DNA from: Davidsoniella eucalypti
Taxonomy: Eukaryota > Ascomycota > Sordariomycetes > Microascales > Ceratocystidaceae
Direction of reading: 5' to 3'
NCBI GenBank assembly: GCA_004009845.1
Contig: RMBW01000004.1
Span: 620,001 to 684,000, forward strand
Length of the DNA: 64,000 bases
Shown: positions 10,131-21,137 of the stretch, in pieces
Position numbering within the stretch: position 1 is the stretch's first letter
Layout: every line of letters begins with the position of its first letter
Made by a program: the position numbers and the translations under genes
Notes under the pieces: model-generated
Database searches by the model: none
The model's input: only the letters and a program-made list of their open reading frames with translations
Told to the model about the DNA's origin: nothing

Positions 10131-12407
10131 CTAGCCATCAATTCCACCCCATTCTTCATCTGCATTAGCTGAGCCAGAACCGCCAGCCTTCTCAGCTCTC
10201 TTCCGTATCTTCTCATCTTTGACTCTCCGCTTGCTATTCTGCGTAGCAGCCGCTCTATTAGCATCTTTCTGTCTCTCCCAGCCACTCTTGGTCGTAATCT
10301 TAGCACTCTGGCCACCAGTTCTGCGTGCCTCGACACCTCTATCCTTCAACTTCTTCTTATCTGCCTTGCTAACATTCGGCAGCGATGCTAACAGGGATTC
10401 CGGTACACCGAGATCCTGGCCCGTACGGCCGGCCTGTTTGTCGCTAGCTGTAATAACATTGGCGATGACTCTGACGTAGGGGATATCGTCTTTGGTCCAT
10501 AACGTCACGGCGATACCACCCACACGACCCGCACGGCCCGTACGGCCAGCGCGGTGGATATACACGGCTGCGCTACCGGGAATATCATAGTTGACGACGC
10601 CGTTGACACCGGCAAAGTCTACGCCACGCGCTAGAACGTCGGTGGTGATTAAGATCCATATCTCGCCGGCGCGGAACTGGCGCATGATACCAGCACGCTG
10701 GTTATCTGTCAGTCCAGAGTGGAGGGCAGCGATACGTGATGAGCCACCGGCTTCCAAGGGGATATCGTAGCGAAGCTCTTCTTGGAGCGCCGCGGCACGC
10801 TCGATGCTTTGCGTAAAGACGATGAAGGGGGGGCGAATGGATATGGCATCGGCATCGCCAGAAGTGCCTGCAGGACGCAGCAGTTGCCGGATGGCGTAGA
10901 TCTTGCCGGTCTCAGAGCCGGTAAACATGAGCTTGTGCTTGATGTTGGGTACGGCGGTATCCTTTAAACCAACGACAAGGCGGAACAAAGGGTGCGGTGT
11001 TGGGTTGGAGAGATTCCGCATTTCGAGGATATTGGTTACTAGGGTTTCAATATTGGAACCCATGGTGGCTGACCAGAGTGAATGCTGTAGAGATGGATTT
11101 GTGCATAGTTTCCACACGCCGGTGGTCTGGTCGTAGAACAGTTGGTCGAGGAGAACATCGGCCTCATCGAGGATCAAGGTCCGAACTGTCAGGAGGACCA
11201 TTGGTGGTTCGTCTGCCTTGAGGCCCTTGGTAAGATAGTTGAGTAATGGCATAGGAGTAGTGACAAGAATGTCAACTTGAGTCAATGATGCCTCCTCGTC
11301 TTCTACCACATCTTCGTCGTCGTCGTCCTCCTCCTCCCCATTGTCGCTAGCATCTTCCTCGGCAATGCTAGCATCAGCACCTTTCTCTGCCGTGAAGCGC
11401 ATGCCCTTTTTCATAACCACAATCTTCAAGCCAGTACCAACACACAGCTTGCGACCTTCATTAACAATCTGATGCACGAGTTCTCGTGTTGGCGCCAAAA
11501 TTACCGCCTCTAGCTCATGCTTCAACCCCGCCTTATCTTCCGCTGAGAGCTTTGCTCTCCTCTTCAGAATCGAATTGATGGCTGGGATCAGGAAACTAAT
11601 GGTTTTTCCGCTGCCGGTAGGTGCTACGGCAAGAATATCGGCACCTTGTAATGGTCCCGCACTGTTTTTGCCCAAGACAACTTCTAGGTCCTGTTCGTGA
11701 AGTGCTCGTTGCGCATCTACTAGCAGTGGGATGGCACCCATTTGCACTTCTGTCGGGATCTTGTATGCTTGTTTCTCAATGTTCTCGTCTAGCTGACGCG
11801 AGATCTTGTACGTCGTACGGAGGTCCCCAAAACTCGTCAACGGCTCTGGGTAGATTGACTTCTTCTCGTCCTTTTTCGTCTTCGTTTCCTCCACTTGCTC
11901 CTTGGCGGCTGCTGTTTTCTTGCTCTTCTTGGACTTCTTGGCCTTCTTCTCCGAAGAGACGACCTCGGGTATCTTAGAGAGAAGCGTGACCTTGAGTCTA
12001 TGTGAGCGCAGTAAGTCTTTACATTCCTCTGGGCTCAAGCGTTCACGAACGTCGTCCTCGTCGGTGTCAGAAGCAATGTCGTTGTCATCGGTGCCCCCTG
12101 CGGCGATCTCGCTTTCGTCGTTGCCATCTTCAAATTGGTCAGGCTTAGGCGCAAAGAAATCAAGTTCTAGTAAATCATCTTTATCTGCAGCCTTTACTGC
12201 TTGGGTAGTGCTCTTCTTTTGCGCCTTGTTGGCGTCGTTTTCGTTCGTCCGTTTGCGCTTCCGTGGGCTGATGTTGTCGTGATATAGCTGAGGGTTAGCT
12301 TCAGTCCCGGCTGATGGAAGCTGTACAGCTGCAACTGTTCCGGCTTTTGCAATCGCCGTTTTCGAAGGTTTCTTTGCGCCTCGAGACAAGATTTTGAGAA
12401 TATCCAT
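10131..12407 (-). CDS. ROK1: Rok1/DDX52-type DEAD-box RNA helicase
   Basis: Intronless, 758 residues. The N terminus M-D-I-L-K-I-L-S-R-G-A matches the start typical of Rok1. The helicase core has motif I A-P-T-G-S-G-K-T (262-269), Ia P-T-R-E-L (306-310), motif II D-E-A-D (414-417), motif III S-A-T (446-448), motif V A-R-G-V-D and motif VI H-R-A-G-R-T-G-R (618-625). A strongly acidic insertion of about 25 residues (about 350-373) lies inside the first RecA-like domain. The C-terminal tail is Lys/Arg-rich. Rok1 acts in the nucleolus in 18S rRNA maturation as part of small-subunit processing. The gene lies 504 bases downstream of the cyclophilin gene on the same strand, with its own promoter interval. 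Confidence 0.9.
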   Translation of the reverse strand: MDILKILSRGAKKPSKTAIAKAGTVAAVQLPSAGTEANPQLYHDNISPRKRKRTNENDANKAQKKSTTQAVKAADKDDLLELDFFAPKPDQFEDGNDESEIAAGGTDDNDIASDTDEDDVRERLSPEECKDLLRSHRLKVTLLSKIPEVVSSEKKAKKSKKSKKTAAAKEQVEETKTKKDEKKSIYPEPLTSFGDLRTTYKISRQLDENIEKQAYKIPTEVQMGAIPLLVDAQRALHEQDLEVVLGKNSAGPLQGADILAVAPTGSGKTISFLIPAINSILKRRAKLSAEDKAGLKHELEAVILAPTRELVHQIVNEGRKLCVGTGLKIVVMKKGMRFTAEKGADASIAEEDASDNGEEEDDDDEDVVEDEEASLTQVDILVTTPMPLLNYLTKGLKADEPPMVLLTVRTLILDEADVLLDQLFYDQTTGVWKLCTNPSLQHSLWSATMGSNIETLVTNILEMRNLSNPTPHPLFRLVVGLKDTAVPNIKHKLMFTGSETGKIYAIRQLLRPAGTSGDADAISIRPPFIVFTQSIERAAALQEELRYDIPLEAGGSSRIAALHSGLTDNQRAGIMRQFRAGEIWILITTDVLARGVDFAGVNGVVNYDIPGSAAVYIHRAGRTGRAGRVGGIAVTLWTKDDIPYVRVIANVITASDKQAGRTGQDLGVPESLLASLPNVSKADKKKLKDRGVEARRTGGQSAKITTKSGWERQKDANRAAATQNSKRRVKDEKIRKRAEKAGGSGSANADEEWGGIDG

Positions 12408-12911
12408 GGCAATTAGTTGCGAATTTTGACGGTCTCTGAGTGAGCTACAACATGGCGTACTTGGGTGCTCACTTTAGGTCCGCCCATGATATTCAGCAAT
12501 TTTCTTAACATTTTCTTATCGATAAGGGCCGTTGATGGGGAATTTAAAATTAGGGTCTATACGACCCTAAACAGTCTGAAGTAAATTGAAGCAGCTAGTT
12601 TTCTCTTGGCACCTTCAATATTTATGTTATTATCCCTAAACTTTACATAAACTTGACCCCAAATTACCAGCTCCAAGTCCTGTCAAGTTACGTTAGATTA
12701 CCAACGCACAGATATACATAGCAAAATAGTTTCCTGTCTGCTTGGAATGTATACTTCATTGATACTTTTTTTTTTCAATTGAGCCATGAGGACATCAAAT
12801 ATGTTCAAGTCAAGAGCAAGTTGTGTACACAGATATTCAGCAAGTAATCTTATTTATTTTAACACAGTGTTATCATATAGCTGTGTGTCATTCAATCATT
12901 GACGTAATAAT
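12408..12911. promoter_or_regulatory. Rok1 promoter and cyclophilin 3' region
   Basis: 504 bases between two minus-strand genes. It contains a perfect 8-bp inverted repeat at 12550-12570 (TTAGGGTC, five-base spacer, GACCCTAA), carrying a telobox-like CCCTAA core about 145 bases upstream of the Rok1 start codon. Confidence 0.45.
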
Positions 12912-14110
12912 TTACAGCTGGCCAGAGGCAACAATGGTAGGGCGCTTGTTGTACTTAACAGAGCCGGAAGAAGAGCCGGTAGCCTCCAGAGCCTTGACAA
13001 TGGACAAGGACTTAGCGTCAGCGACCTCACCGAAAACGACGTGGCGACCGTTCAACCACGAGGTGACGACGGTGGTGACGAAGAACTGGGAGCCGTTGCT
13101 ATATAAAAGTTAGTATATTGTGTGACATGGATTAAAAAAGAGAGCAGGTAGCTTACGTGTTAGGGCCGGCGTTGGCCATGGACAGCAGACCAGGCTTGTT
13201 GTGGGTCAGCTTGAAGTTCTCATCAGCGAACTTCTCGCCATAGATGGACTTGCCACCGGTACCCTGTGAGGAGCATGTTAATATTTGGCCATATCCAATC
13301 GATGAGGAAGAATAGTAACTTACGTTGCCACGGGTGAAGTCACCACCCTGAAGCATGAACTCGGGGATGATGCGGTGGAAAGAAGAGCCGGCGTAACCGA
13401 AACCCTTCTCGCCAGTGCACAGGGCGCGAAAGTTCTCGGCGGTCTTGGGGACAACATCGTCGAACAGGTTGAAGTTGATGCGACCAGACTGGGCTGTAAT
13501 TTGATTATGGTTAGCATGGTAACTATATTTTCAACATTACAATGAACAGGACACCAAGGGCTGTCACAGATACATAGGCTAGATAAAAATACAGCTAGTA
13601 TTCGATGGCAATGGACCCAATGGCCGATGCATTGTAGTGCTGATCGAAAAGAGTTATCTTACCCTTCACCTCGCTGGTGGGGCGGTCATTGCCGTCGAGG
13701 ACGGGACCTTCCCACTCGATATCGAAGTAACTAAGGAAGTAGACGCGTTAGTTTTGATGTTGTTGCAATTGACTCGACTACATTTTTGTAGGAGCTCGAC
13801 TTGTGGCATTGGCAGCTTGGGGAGCTCAAGAGCTTCGAGGCTGGGGCTATACAGCGGTGCGGCTGTTTGGAGCTTGATTCTTGCTAGTGGTGATGGATTT
13901 ATTGATGAATACTTACACTTTGGTGTTCTTGTCGGCCATCTTGTTTGATGTTGATGAAAAAGAGCGGGTAGCAAAAGAGACAGGAGTGTATGGAACGCGA
14001 GCCTGAGAAGAAAGAAAAGGACGAGAAATAGTCGAGGCAGAAAAACCAGTTGAAGTAATCTGGCGGGGTAGGGCGTGGAGGGGCCGAATTTTCAGGAGGG
14101 AGGGGCTCAT
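12912..14110 (-). CDS. Cyclophilin (peptidyl-prolyl isomerase), mitochondrial and cytosolic forms
   Basis: Five exons on the minus strand: 14110-13917, 13730-13663, 13493-13324, 13263-13157, 13098-12912. The long form has 241 residues; all junctions keep frame. From the first ATG, residues 1-57 form an Arg/Ser-rich, acid-poor presequence typical of mitochondrial import. A second in-frame ATG at 13939 (residue 58, M-A-D-K-N-T-K-V) gives a 184-residue cytosolic cyclophilin. The cyclophilin domain is complete: F-H-R-I-I-P-E-F-M-L-Q-G-G-D-F holds the catalytic Arg, G-S-Q-F-F-V and the W-L-N-G-R-H-V-V-F-G binding site follow. Enzymes of this family isomerise Xaa-Pro bonds and bind cyclosporin. In Neurospora one gene makes both compartment forms, and the same arrangement is inferred here. 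Confidence 0.93.
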
Positions 14111-16326
14111 CTGCAAGTTGTGGAGAAGATTCCGTTAGTAAGGCCGATCAGCCAATGGTATGCCTGAGTGGGCCATGCCTCCTTCCGGTATGGGGTGGCA
14201 TTGGCATTGATCGCAGGAAAGATGTTTGGCTATGGCTTAACAGCCGGCCGGTCAGGCAGACACGTGATTTTGTTGACGGGAAGCCAGAGCCTACTTAAGC
14301 TACGAAACTACGGTTCCTGTCTGTTCTGTTGGAGATCCTGTGATGAAAGACACAAGAAAGAGACAACAAATGAGCAAGGAAGCCAAAAATCAAAATAAAC
14401 AAAACCGACAAGAAGGACAAGGCGGACAAGGTGTTGTACGCTATGGTTGCCAAAGTCAAAGGCAAAAAAGGCACCAAGCCCAGCAATGCAGTGGTCAGGG
14501 GCGGGGTCGAATGCTGCTGCAAGAGAGCGGCTGATGAGAAAACAGGGCGAGGCGCGGGGCCAAGAGAAACCCTAAAATACAGGTTCCTGAAGCTGCTATT
14601 CCTGCGAGAAGAAAGCTTCACGAAGCTCTTGAGAGCTTTTGAAGCTTTGCTCGGTGAAGTACGCTAACGAGAGCCTTCGACGGTGAATATTCCTAGCCCA
14701 ATAAGACACCGGACAACTAGCCAGTCACCATTGCATTGCCTGTGGTAGAAATTTCCCGATAGCGAATGTGATAGAATAGCGGGGGCTGAGCAGAGCATTG
14801 TCGGTAGGATGGCTGTGGAGGGTATTTACTGCATTCTCGCGAAGTATACAGTAGTGCGTAATGTAAGATGTGCGCCGGAGCCTGGTGCTGACAGCCGCCT
14901 ACCCGAGTTGTATTGAGTACAAGCTAAAGCTTCCCTTCATATACCGGGCTAGGCTAAAGCCGAGCAGTACCAAGTACAAGCTACCGCGGTTATAGAATAT
15001 GTGTCCAAAACTAATGACCTCCAATGGCAAGCTAGAAATGAAACTCCCATACATGACAAAAGACACACCACGAAAAAGAACAGGAGATACTGCAATCCAT
15101 ATTCATGTGTATAGTCTGTCTAGGACCTTTGGGCAATAGAAAGCGGGTGCTCAAGTAAACAAACAAAAAGTCCATCTATGCAGAACCAAACACCAAGCTT
15201 GCACACTAGTGGTACCCAAGCTCTTTTGGCTCTACAGATGATGGCTTTTGCCCGCTCTAGAGATATAGTAAACAGCCAAGAAGAAAGTCCATACTTTGAC
15301 TCTCAATATCTCAGGCGGTATTGATGGAATAAACTATGAGGGGGCAAGATATGGCGGGGTCGTATAGAGAACTCACTTTAACGAACGGGTTGGCACAAAG
15401 TACTATTATACAGTGGAAGCACGCAAGGTGGAACACAAAAAGAAGCAAAATGGTCAAATGAAGCAAACTCAGGTTGCGTTGGTGACGGTCAAGATGACAG
15501 GAACTTGGTGATGAAAAAGTTGTTCGATACATGCAATGGGGCTGTCTTGAAGCCCAAATTATCAGGCATTCAATTTATATCTCACTATAGATTATCATGC
15601 GGGATGTAGAAGGTCCCAACTCCAAGAGCTACATTTCAGCAGCCACGATATGTAAGGAGATTCAGATAAACACCAAAGAACCCCCGAGCCGGAGAACCCC
15701 TAACAACGGCCAGATATTATATTATTTTAAAGTAGTCCTATGATATTTTGGGATTCAGAAAGCATTGCACGTTTCAGTCGATATGCAGGTTGTGTCATTC
15801 AGCTTGTCTCTACATTAAGGGTCTACACAGCAACCAAGGGATATTAACACGTGACTTCACACATGGCATAATAGCTTGACAGGTGCCAGACACAAGGCCG
15901 TCCTAATTGCGCAGCGCAGACCCAGAATTTAAAGCCTGGCAACTACATATGGTAGCAATCCAAACTGACCCTAGCTAAACAGACCCTAGGCGGTAGATAG
16001 CTCCCAATTGATGGTTGTTTTAGGCCACCAGGACATGACATTTTGGCTTCTCCGTGCTTGAGCCTCTTTTGTTGCTGCATCCGAAGATAGTCCAGCGACG
16101 GCTTTCGTTTGACTATTCATCACACCAAGTAACATTTTTTTCAGCTTGTTGTTTCTGCGTTTTATCCTCGCACCATTATATTTGCGCTCGAATTTCTGCC
16201 ATCCCGAAAGCTCGTACCTTAGCTTCGCTGTCGATTCACGTGAGGCCCAACATTTTTTCGCCTTTTATCGCCAATATCCATCGCATTCCCATTACAAAAA
16301 CAATATAAACAACGCCGCCAGCCATC
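14111..16326. other. 2.2 kb divergent region between cyclophilin and epsin genes
   Basis: Holds the promoters of both flanking genes. Near 14617-14629 a TTC-ac-GAA-gc-TCT arrangement resembles a weak heat-shock element, upstream of the cyclophilin gene, but it is imperfect. The remainder, including 14650-16050, shows no ORF with coding character and no RNA gene that I can support. Confidence 0.45.
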
Positions 16327-18191
16327 ATGGATTTCAACACCCTGAAGGACTCGGTGTCCAACTTGACCCTTTACGATCTGAAGGCAGGCGTCCGCAAGGT
16401 TCAAAATGGTAATTCCATTCCCATGCGGTTCTGATGATGATGACCTGGCGGATGCGACGCTAATCAATGACTTCTGCTAGCTGTGATGAACTTCACCGAG
16501 ATGGAGTCCAAGGTACGCCAAACTTGAAATCTGTCCTAACATAACCCAAGAAACTCAATGGCTAACACAAGATGCATAGGTTCGTGAGGCGACCAACAAC
16601 GAACCTTGGGGTGCTTCCTCTACTCTAATGCAGGAAATTTCCAATGGAACATTTAACTAGTATGCATACCTATCACGACACTGTACTTCACGACCAGGAC
16701 CTCTCTTGAAGATTGACAGACTGGCGGCGGCTTATGTCTTGATTGATGAGAGACAGGCTCCATCCCGTGCACCAAATTCCCGCTAACACGTTATTTGATA
16801 GTCAAACCCTAAACGAGATTATGCCTATGATCTACAGGCGCTTCACCGAAAAGTCCGCGGAAGAGTGGCGTCAAATCTACAAGGCATTGCAGCTTCTCGA
16901 ATTCCTTATCAAGCAAGGTTCCGAGCGTGTTATAGACGATGCACGCAACCACTTGACGCTGCTAAAGATGTTGCGCCAGTTCCATTTCATCGATGCGAAT
17001 GGCAAAGATCAGGGAATAAATGTGCGCAACCGTGCCAAGGAGCTTACCGAGCTTCTAAGTGACGTCGATCGTATCCGTTCCGAGCGTAAGAAGGCTCGGG
17101 CTACCAAGAACAAATATACCGGAGTTGAGGGTGGTGCTGGCCTTGGTGGTGGCTTCTCTGGTGGCGGTAGTAGCAGCCGGTATGGTGGATTCGGAAGTGA
17201 GTCTGCGGGCACTGCTGGTGACACTTTTGGTGCTTATTCTGGAGGTGTTTACGGAGATGGTGGTGGCTATGGTGGCCAGGCCAGTGACTACGCAAGCTCA
17301 AGCTCTCGCCACGAAAAGTTCGAAGAGTACGACGAATTTGATGGCGACAGACCAGCGGCTTCGAGCAGCTCTTCACGGCCCAAGAAAGAGCGCTCAATCC
17401 CTAAGCATCGCGAGGAGGCGCCAAAGCCAAAGCCACAGAAGGCACCCGAAGTCGATCTCTTTTCCTTTGACGAATCTATCTCAACCCCAGCAGCAGCCCC
17501 TACCTCTACTGCGTCGTCTGCTGCGGCAGCTCCCTTGGCCGATGATGATGATGACTTTGACGACTTCCAGTCAGCAACACCGGCTGTTGCCCCAGCAGTT
17601 GCTAAATTTAGTAGTCTCTCTATGGCTGCTCCTGCCTCGCCCGTTATTGCGGCGCCTAAGCCGGTGTCAGCACCACACCAGGCTAACTTGAGCAACATGA
17701 TGTCAATGGCATCAATTTCACCCGCCCCTTCTTCTTCTGGCACTCCTGCAGCAAACTACTCATCCTTTTCTGCCCCGCCTGCACCGGCGCCCGTCACAGC
17801 GCCCGCCGCAGCTCCCATTTCTAGCGCCCCCAACTACTTTTCCTCGATTCAGGCAAAGCCCATGACTGCGACTTCTACGGGAATGGGCGGTATGAAGCCT
17901 ATGGCCTCGACCCCTACGGGTATGGGTAGTATCAAGCCTATTATAGGTTCATCATTAGCGAAGCCTAGTGCTCCAGCAGGTGGCAACGACGCTTTTGGTG
18001 CGCTTTGGTCGCAAGCCAGCTCCAACTTAGCCAAGAAGCCGGCGCAAACCCAAGCCGGCCCTTCTATGGGCCAGCTAGCCAAGGAGAAGAGTAGCGCCGG
18101 AATCTGGGGCTCAACAACACCCGCGGCCCCATCGGCACCGAAGCCACAAGGTGGAAGCGCAAGCAACGACCTAGCGGATTTACTTGGCTAG
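16327..18191 (+). CDS. ENTH-domain epsin, Ent3-like adaptor
   Basis: Four exons (16327-16408, 16481-16512, 16580-16659, 16802-18191) give 527 residues. The second exon is only 32 bases. The ENTH domain covers about residues 15-150 and includes V-R-E-A-T-N-N-E-P-W-G-A-S, Y-R-R-F-T-E-K and L-L-E-F-L-I-K-Q-G-S-E-R-V. A Gly/Ser-rich linker follows, then acidic phenylalanine motifs (D-L-F-S-F-D-E and D-D-D-F-D-D-F-Q) of the kind that bind adaptor ear domains, and a Pro/Ala/Ser-rich tail ending L-A-D-L-L-G. Ent3-type epsins bind phosphoinositides and link clathrin adaptors (AP-1, GGA) at trans-Golgi and endosome membranes. The tail lacks obvious ubiquitin-interacting motifs, which favours Ent3 over endocytic Ent1/2. 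Confidence 0.88.
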
Positions 18192-18961
18192 AACATGTAA
18201 CCACATCTTAGTCTTTTACAATCTACGAGAGAATCCCTGGTGGCCATCGAATCACGATAAGGATGGCAATGGCGGATGTTGCATGGAAAAGACGCATGTG
18301 TACAACACGTATGTTAGCTACTTTTGTTTGTTTTGTAAACTTTTTTTTTCTATTTTATCCCTACTATGTTATGTTTGTTAAATAGAGCTTTTTTTTTGGT
18401 CGTTATACTCCAGAATACATGACTGAGCACACTCGCGGACTGCAGTAACTCCCAACCAAAAGATTTCGATATACTACAATGTATAAAGACACAGCCACAC
18501 AAGACTTTGCTAGTCTGGATACGAGAATAGATGATAGACGGCCAGCAAAGCATCGACGGCGTGTTTCAAATAGGCGCCTCGCCGTCAATAGGACCGCGAT
18601 ATACACTACAGCCAGACCTTGTCTTACAAGTCAACGAATGCGAAACGCAGAAGGGAAACGCCACGAACATACATCGTGCAAAGCCACATGTACGAGACTT
18701 TTCGCCTGTACTTCTTAGACAGCACTGTCAATAGCCGCTTCAACGCGGCTAAAGCAAAGAGGAAGACCAGATACATCGTATCCTAGTGAGACGGGCTCTA
18801 ATAAGTGTCACCAGCGAACTACAGCAGACCTATCAATCACAGGAGTATGGATAGAGCCAAGGAGTGAGTATATCTTAGGAGATAAGTCGCATAGAAGGAT
18901 TCTGCAAGTCCATGAAGATAAATAATAGGTAAAGAAGGACAAGAGAAAAAAGAAAGCCAAT

Positions 18962-18997
18962 ATGACAAGGGCTATATATTTTATGTGCCCTTGTCAT
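18962..18997 (+). other. Perfect 11-bp hairpin overlapping an ATG
   Basis: ATGACAAGGGC at 18962-18972 is the exact reverse complement of GCCCTTGTCAT at 18987-18997, with a 14-base AT-rich loop. The right arm overlaps the ATG at 18996, so an RNA starting upstream could hide that start codon in a stem. Confidence 0.6.
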
Positions 18998-19274
18998 GGT
19001 TACGCAGCGGGAAGCAGAAGCAGGAACGAAGACCAAGACAGGGGCTGTTGGCCAATCATGGTCAGCGTTGACTTCATGGCTATCAACGACAGCGCTTAGC
19101 ACAGCCCAAAGCCTGAAGAAGAACCTGAAGACGGAAGACTTCTTCTGGGGATTCTTAATGGTATGTTTCTATGAATATCCATCCGTATATCTGGGTCTAG
19201 GAAGATCGTTAAGACAATGTCATAGATATATGTACCAGGAAAGTGGTTATCAGCTTGACTTTAAAGTTTGGTGA
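18996..19274 (+). CDS. Candidate small ORF, unrecognised
   Basis: An ATG-initiated frame runs 92 codons, or 55 codons to a GTATGT splice-donor-like site at 19161. The first 55 residues look protein-like (charged N terminus, then a segment with T-E-D-F-F-W-G-F-L-M). I could not find a convincing second exon: the acceptor near 19330 reaches a stop after three codons. The start codon lies in the stem of a hairpin. It could be a small gene, a remnant of one, or chance; I do not recognise a family. Confidence 0.25.
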   Translation: MVTQREAEAGTKTKTGAVGQSWSALTSWLSTTALSTAQSLKKNLKTEDFFWGFLMVCFYEYPSVYLGLGRSLRQCHRYMYQESGYQLDFKVW

Positions 19275-20384
19275 TTGGACCAGGGTGAAAAAGAACTGAG
19301 AATAATGAAATTTCCTGGTAACTTCCAGCATTCTGGATGAGATTCTATTCTTATTCCGACTCGTCAGTTTTCTGGGAAGCAAAAGTATGGGACGATGAGA
19401 GCTGGCATTATTTTTGGCTTGTCGTAGTGAGAAAAGTACAACCATATTTTCTTTGTTCACAGTCCAATGTATTCTTGTTTATTCGATTTGAGGATTTGAC
19501 GAGGTGAAGAATGCACCTCTAGAATAGCACAGAAGCGTTCTAACCCTAACGCCAAGATGGTAATATCCCAACTTGCAATTCCATTCGAACTACGCGGCCA
19601 TCTTCAGAACTGTCGAAGACTACTTCAGAACCACCTAATGATGATAGAACTGGACAGAAAGTTGCCCTTAGTTAAGAGACCGTTCGATCCAAGTGGCCGC
19701 CGTTAGGCTGTGTTGCTCAAAATCAGCCAGCTTATATAGTATTGATAGCTCGAATCATGGGAACACAGCCGCCTATAAAGGCCTCATGCAACGACAGCTC
19801 AGAGCCTTGAAGTTCCTCATACCAATCATGTAGTCTCACAATAGACCTATGTTTTCCAAAGAGACACCCCTCCCCGGCATTAAAAAAAATAAAAGTGGTT
19901 GAAAATGATAGTCAAAAAACAGGCGATCTGCAGGCGGCTCGGCTGACGTGCAGCCAGCCAAGTAAAGCCATGCAACGGTAGTTTCTACACTTGCAGATTC
20001 TGTTTATTATTAGTCTTCTCTTTAATCGTCTAAGTTCTCTGTATAAAGATGCTGGGTCTTCCCGTCTATTTATCTTGTCCTTACTTTCAGAACATCCTTT
20101 TTGGCCATCTTTCTTTTCATTGCTCTCAGCAAGAAACTGGTTTCTTGTTTTATTTTCTCTTTTATTTTATTCTTTTCTTTCCTTGTGTTTTTCATCATTG
20201 CATTGTCATTATCATTATCATAGCATTTCGTTTCCCTTGTCCCTTCATAGCATCACAAAAAAACTGCGCTGCATTATTCACTTATTCACTTATACGCTTA
20301 TCACGGCCACAACTATCTAAACACTCATATATCACGACAATTAGCATCATTTCATTTTTTCTGATTTCCAATCCTCTTTTCAAC

Positions 20385-21137
20385 ATGTCCTCTTTCTTTC
20401 CTCAGATGGGTGCCTTGGGTGTGACTTTTGCTGGAGCCCGGTTGCTTCAGTTTGTCACTTCTATTCCCGTCATCGGCCTCTCAGCCAGCCATATCTCCAA
20501 CATTGCCAGCACTGGCTTCACAGCTCCATCGGTTCTGGTGGGCACATTAGTGGTTGTAAGTCTAAACTTCTGTCTTCGTGATACCATTGGATATTAATGT
20601 TGATTTTCTTACTAGGCTTGCTGCTCTACGCTGTATGTTGGTATCACCGCCATCCTATACTATGATCACATGCTTCCGTTTCTCACGGGAACAGCGGGAG
20701 ATGCCGTGTTTTTGATAGCGGCTATTGTTGTTGCTTCACTTCTTGGAAAGCCGCTTCCTAGCACACTGTGTTCGAGTCTGCCAAAGTCACGCAGTGATAT
20801 ATCAGACTACACCACCGGATCTTCAACCACCATCTCGTCGGCTCACAACTCAACTCTGACGACCTTGAGCGCAATCGTGACCACCAAGGGCACTGTTGAC
20901 TATAATCTGTATGCTGCTGCGGACCGCGGTATCTGTATTTCTTTGAAGAGCGTCTGGGCCCTCAGTATCACTCTCTGCATTCTCTTTGCCGTGACTCTAC
21001 TGGCGCAGATCTTCCTCTGGCGCAAGTTCAAGCTTCCCAGCACTTCCATTCAGAAGCAGCCTGCTATGCGTAGCATCAAGACCGTGCCGCAGAGCAGCTG
21101 GAGCTCAGATTCCGATCTCGAAGCAGCCACCGCGTAG
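20385..21137 (+). CDS. MARVEL-like four-helix membrane protein (shorter product)
   Basis: Two exons, 20385-20555 and 20616-21137, give 230 residues; the intron is GTAAGT..ACTAG and phase 0. Four membrane helices are visible at about 10-32, 48-74, 80-101 and 180-205, with a serine/threonine-rich loop before the fourth. The layout resembles fungal MARVEL-type membrane proteins, but I assign no specific function. The stop is a TAG at 21135-21137. The same reading frame continues open after it for 246 more codons with strong coding character (see 21138-21878), so this product may be truncated, or the stop may be bypassed. The ATG at 20385 has a typical CAACATGTC context. Confidence 0.75.

Larger units (their letters stand above)
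18192..20384. other. 2.2 kb intergenic region between epsin and MARVEL-like genes
   Basis: Contains the epsin 3' region, a hairpin and candidate short ORF (listed separately) near 18960-19270, and from about 19990 a strongly T/C-rich leader for the gene at 20385. The leader is open in frame with that gene back to 20049, but the extension is low-complexity Phe/Ile/Leu sequence and is treated as untranslated. Confidence 0.45.

Noticed and set aside
14111..14116. Cyclophilin start at 14116
   Set aside because: The codon there is TTG; the first true ATG in the frame is at 14110.
14617..14629. Heat-shock-element-like TTC/GAA pattern upstream of cyclophilin
   Set aside because: Only two of three units fit and the site is about 500 bases from the start codon; too weak to call.
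20049..20384. 112-codon in-frame extension before the MARVEL-like gene
   Set aside because: It translates a T/C-rich leader into Phe/Leu/Ile runs; the ATG at 20385 has the better context and starts the conserved-looking protein.
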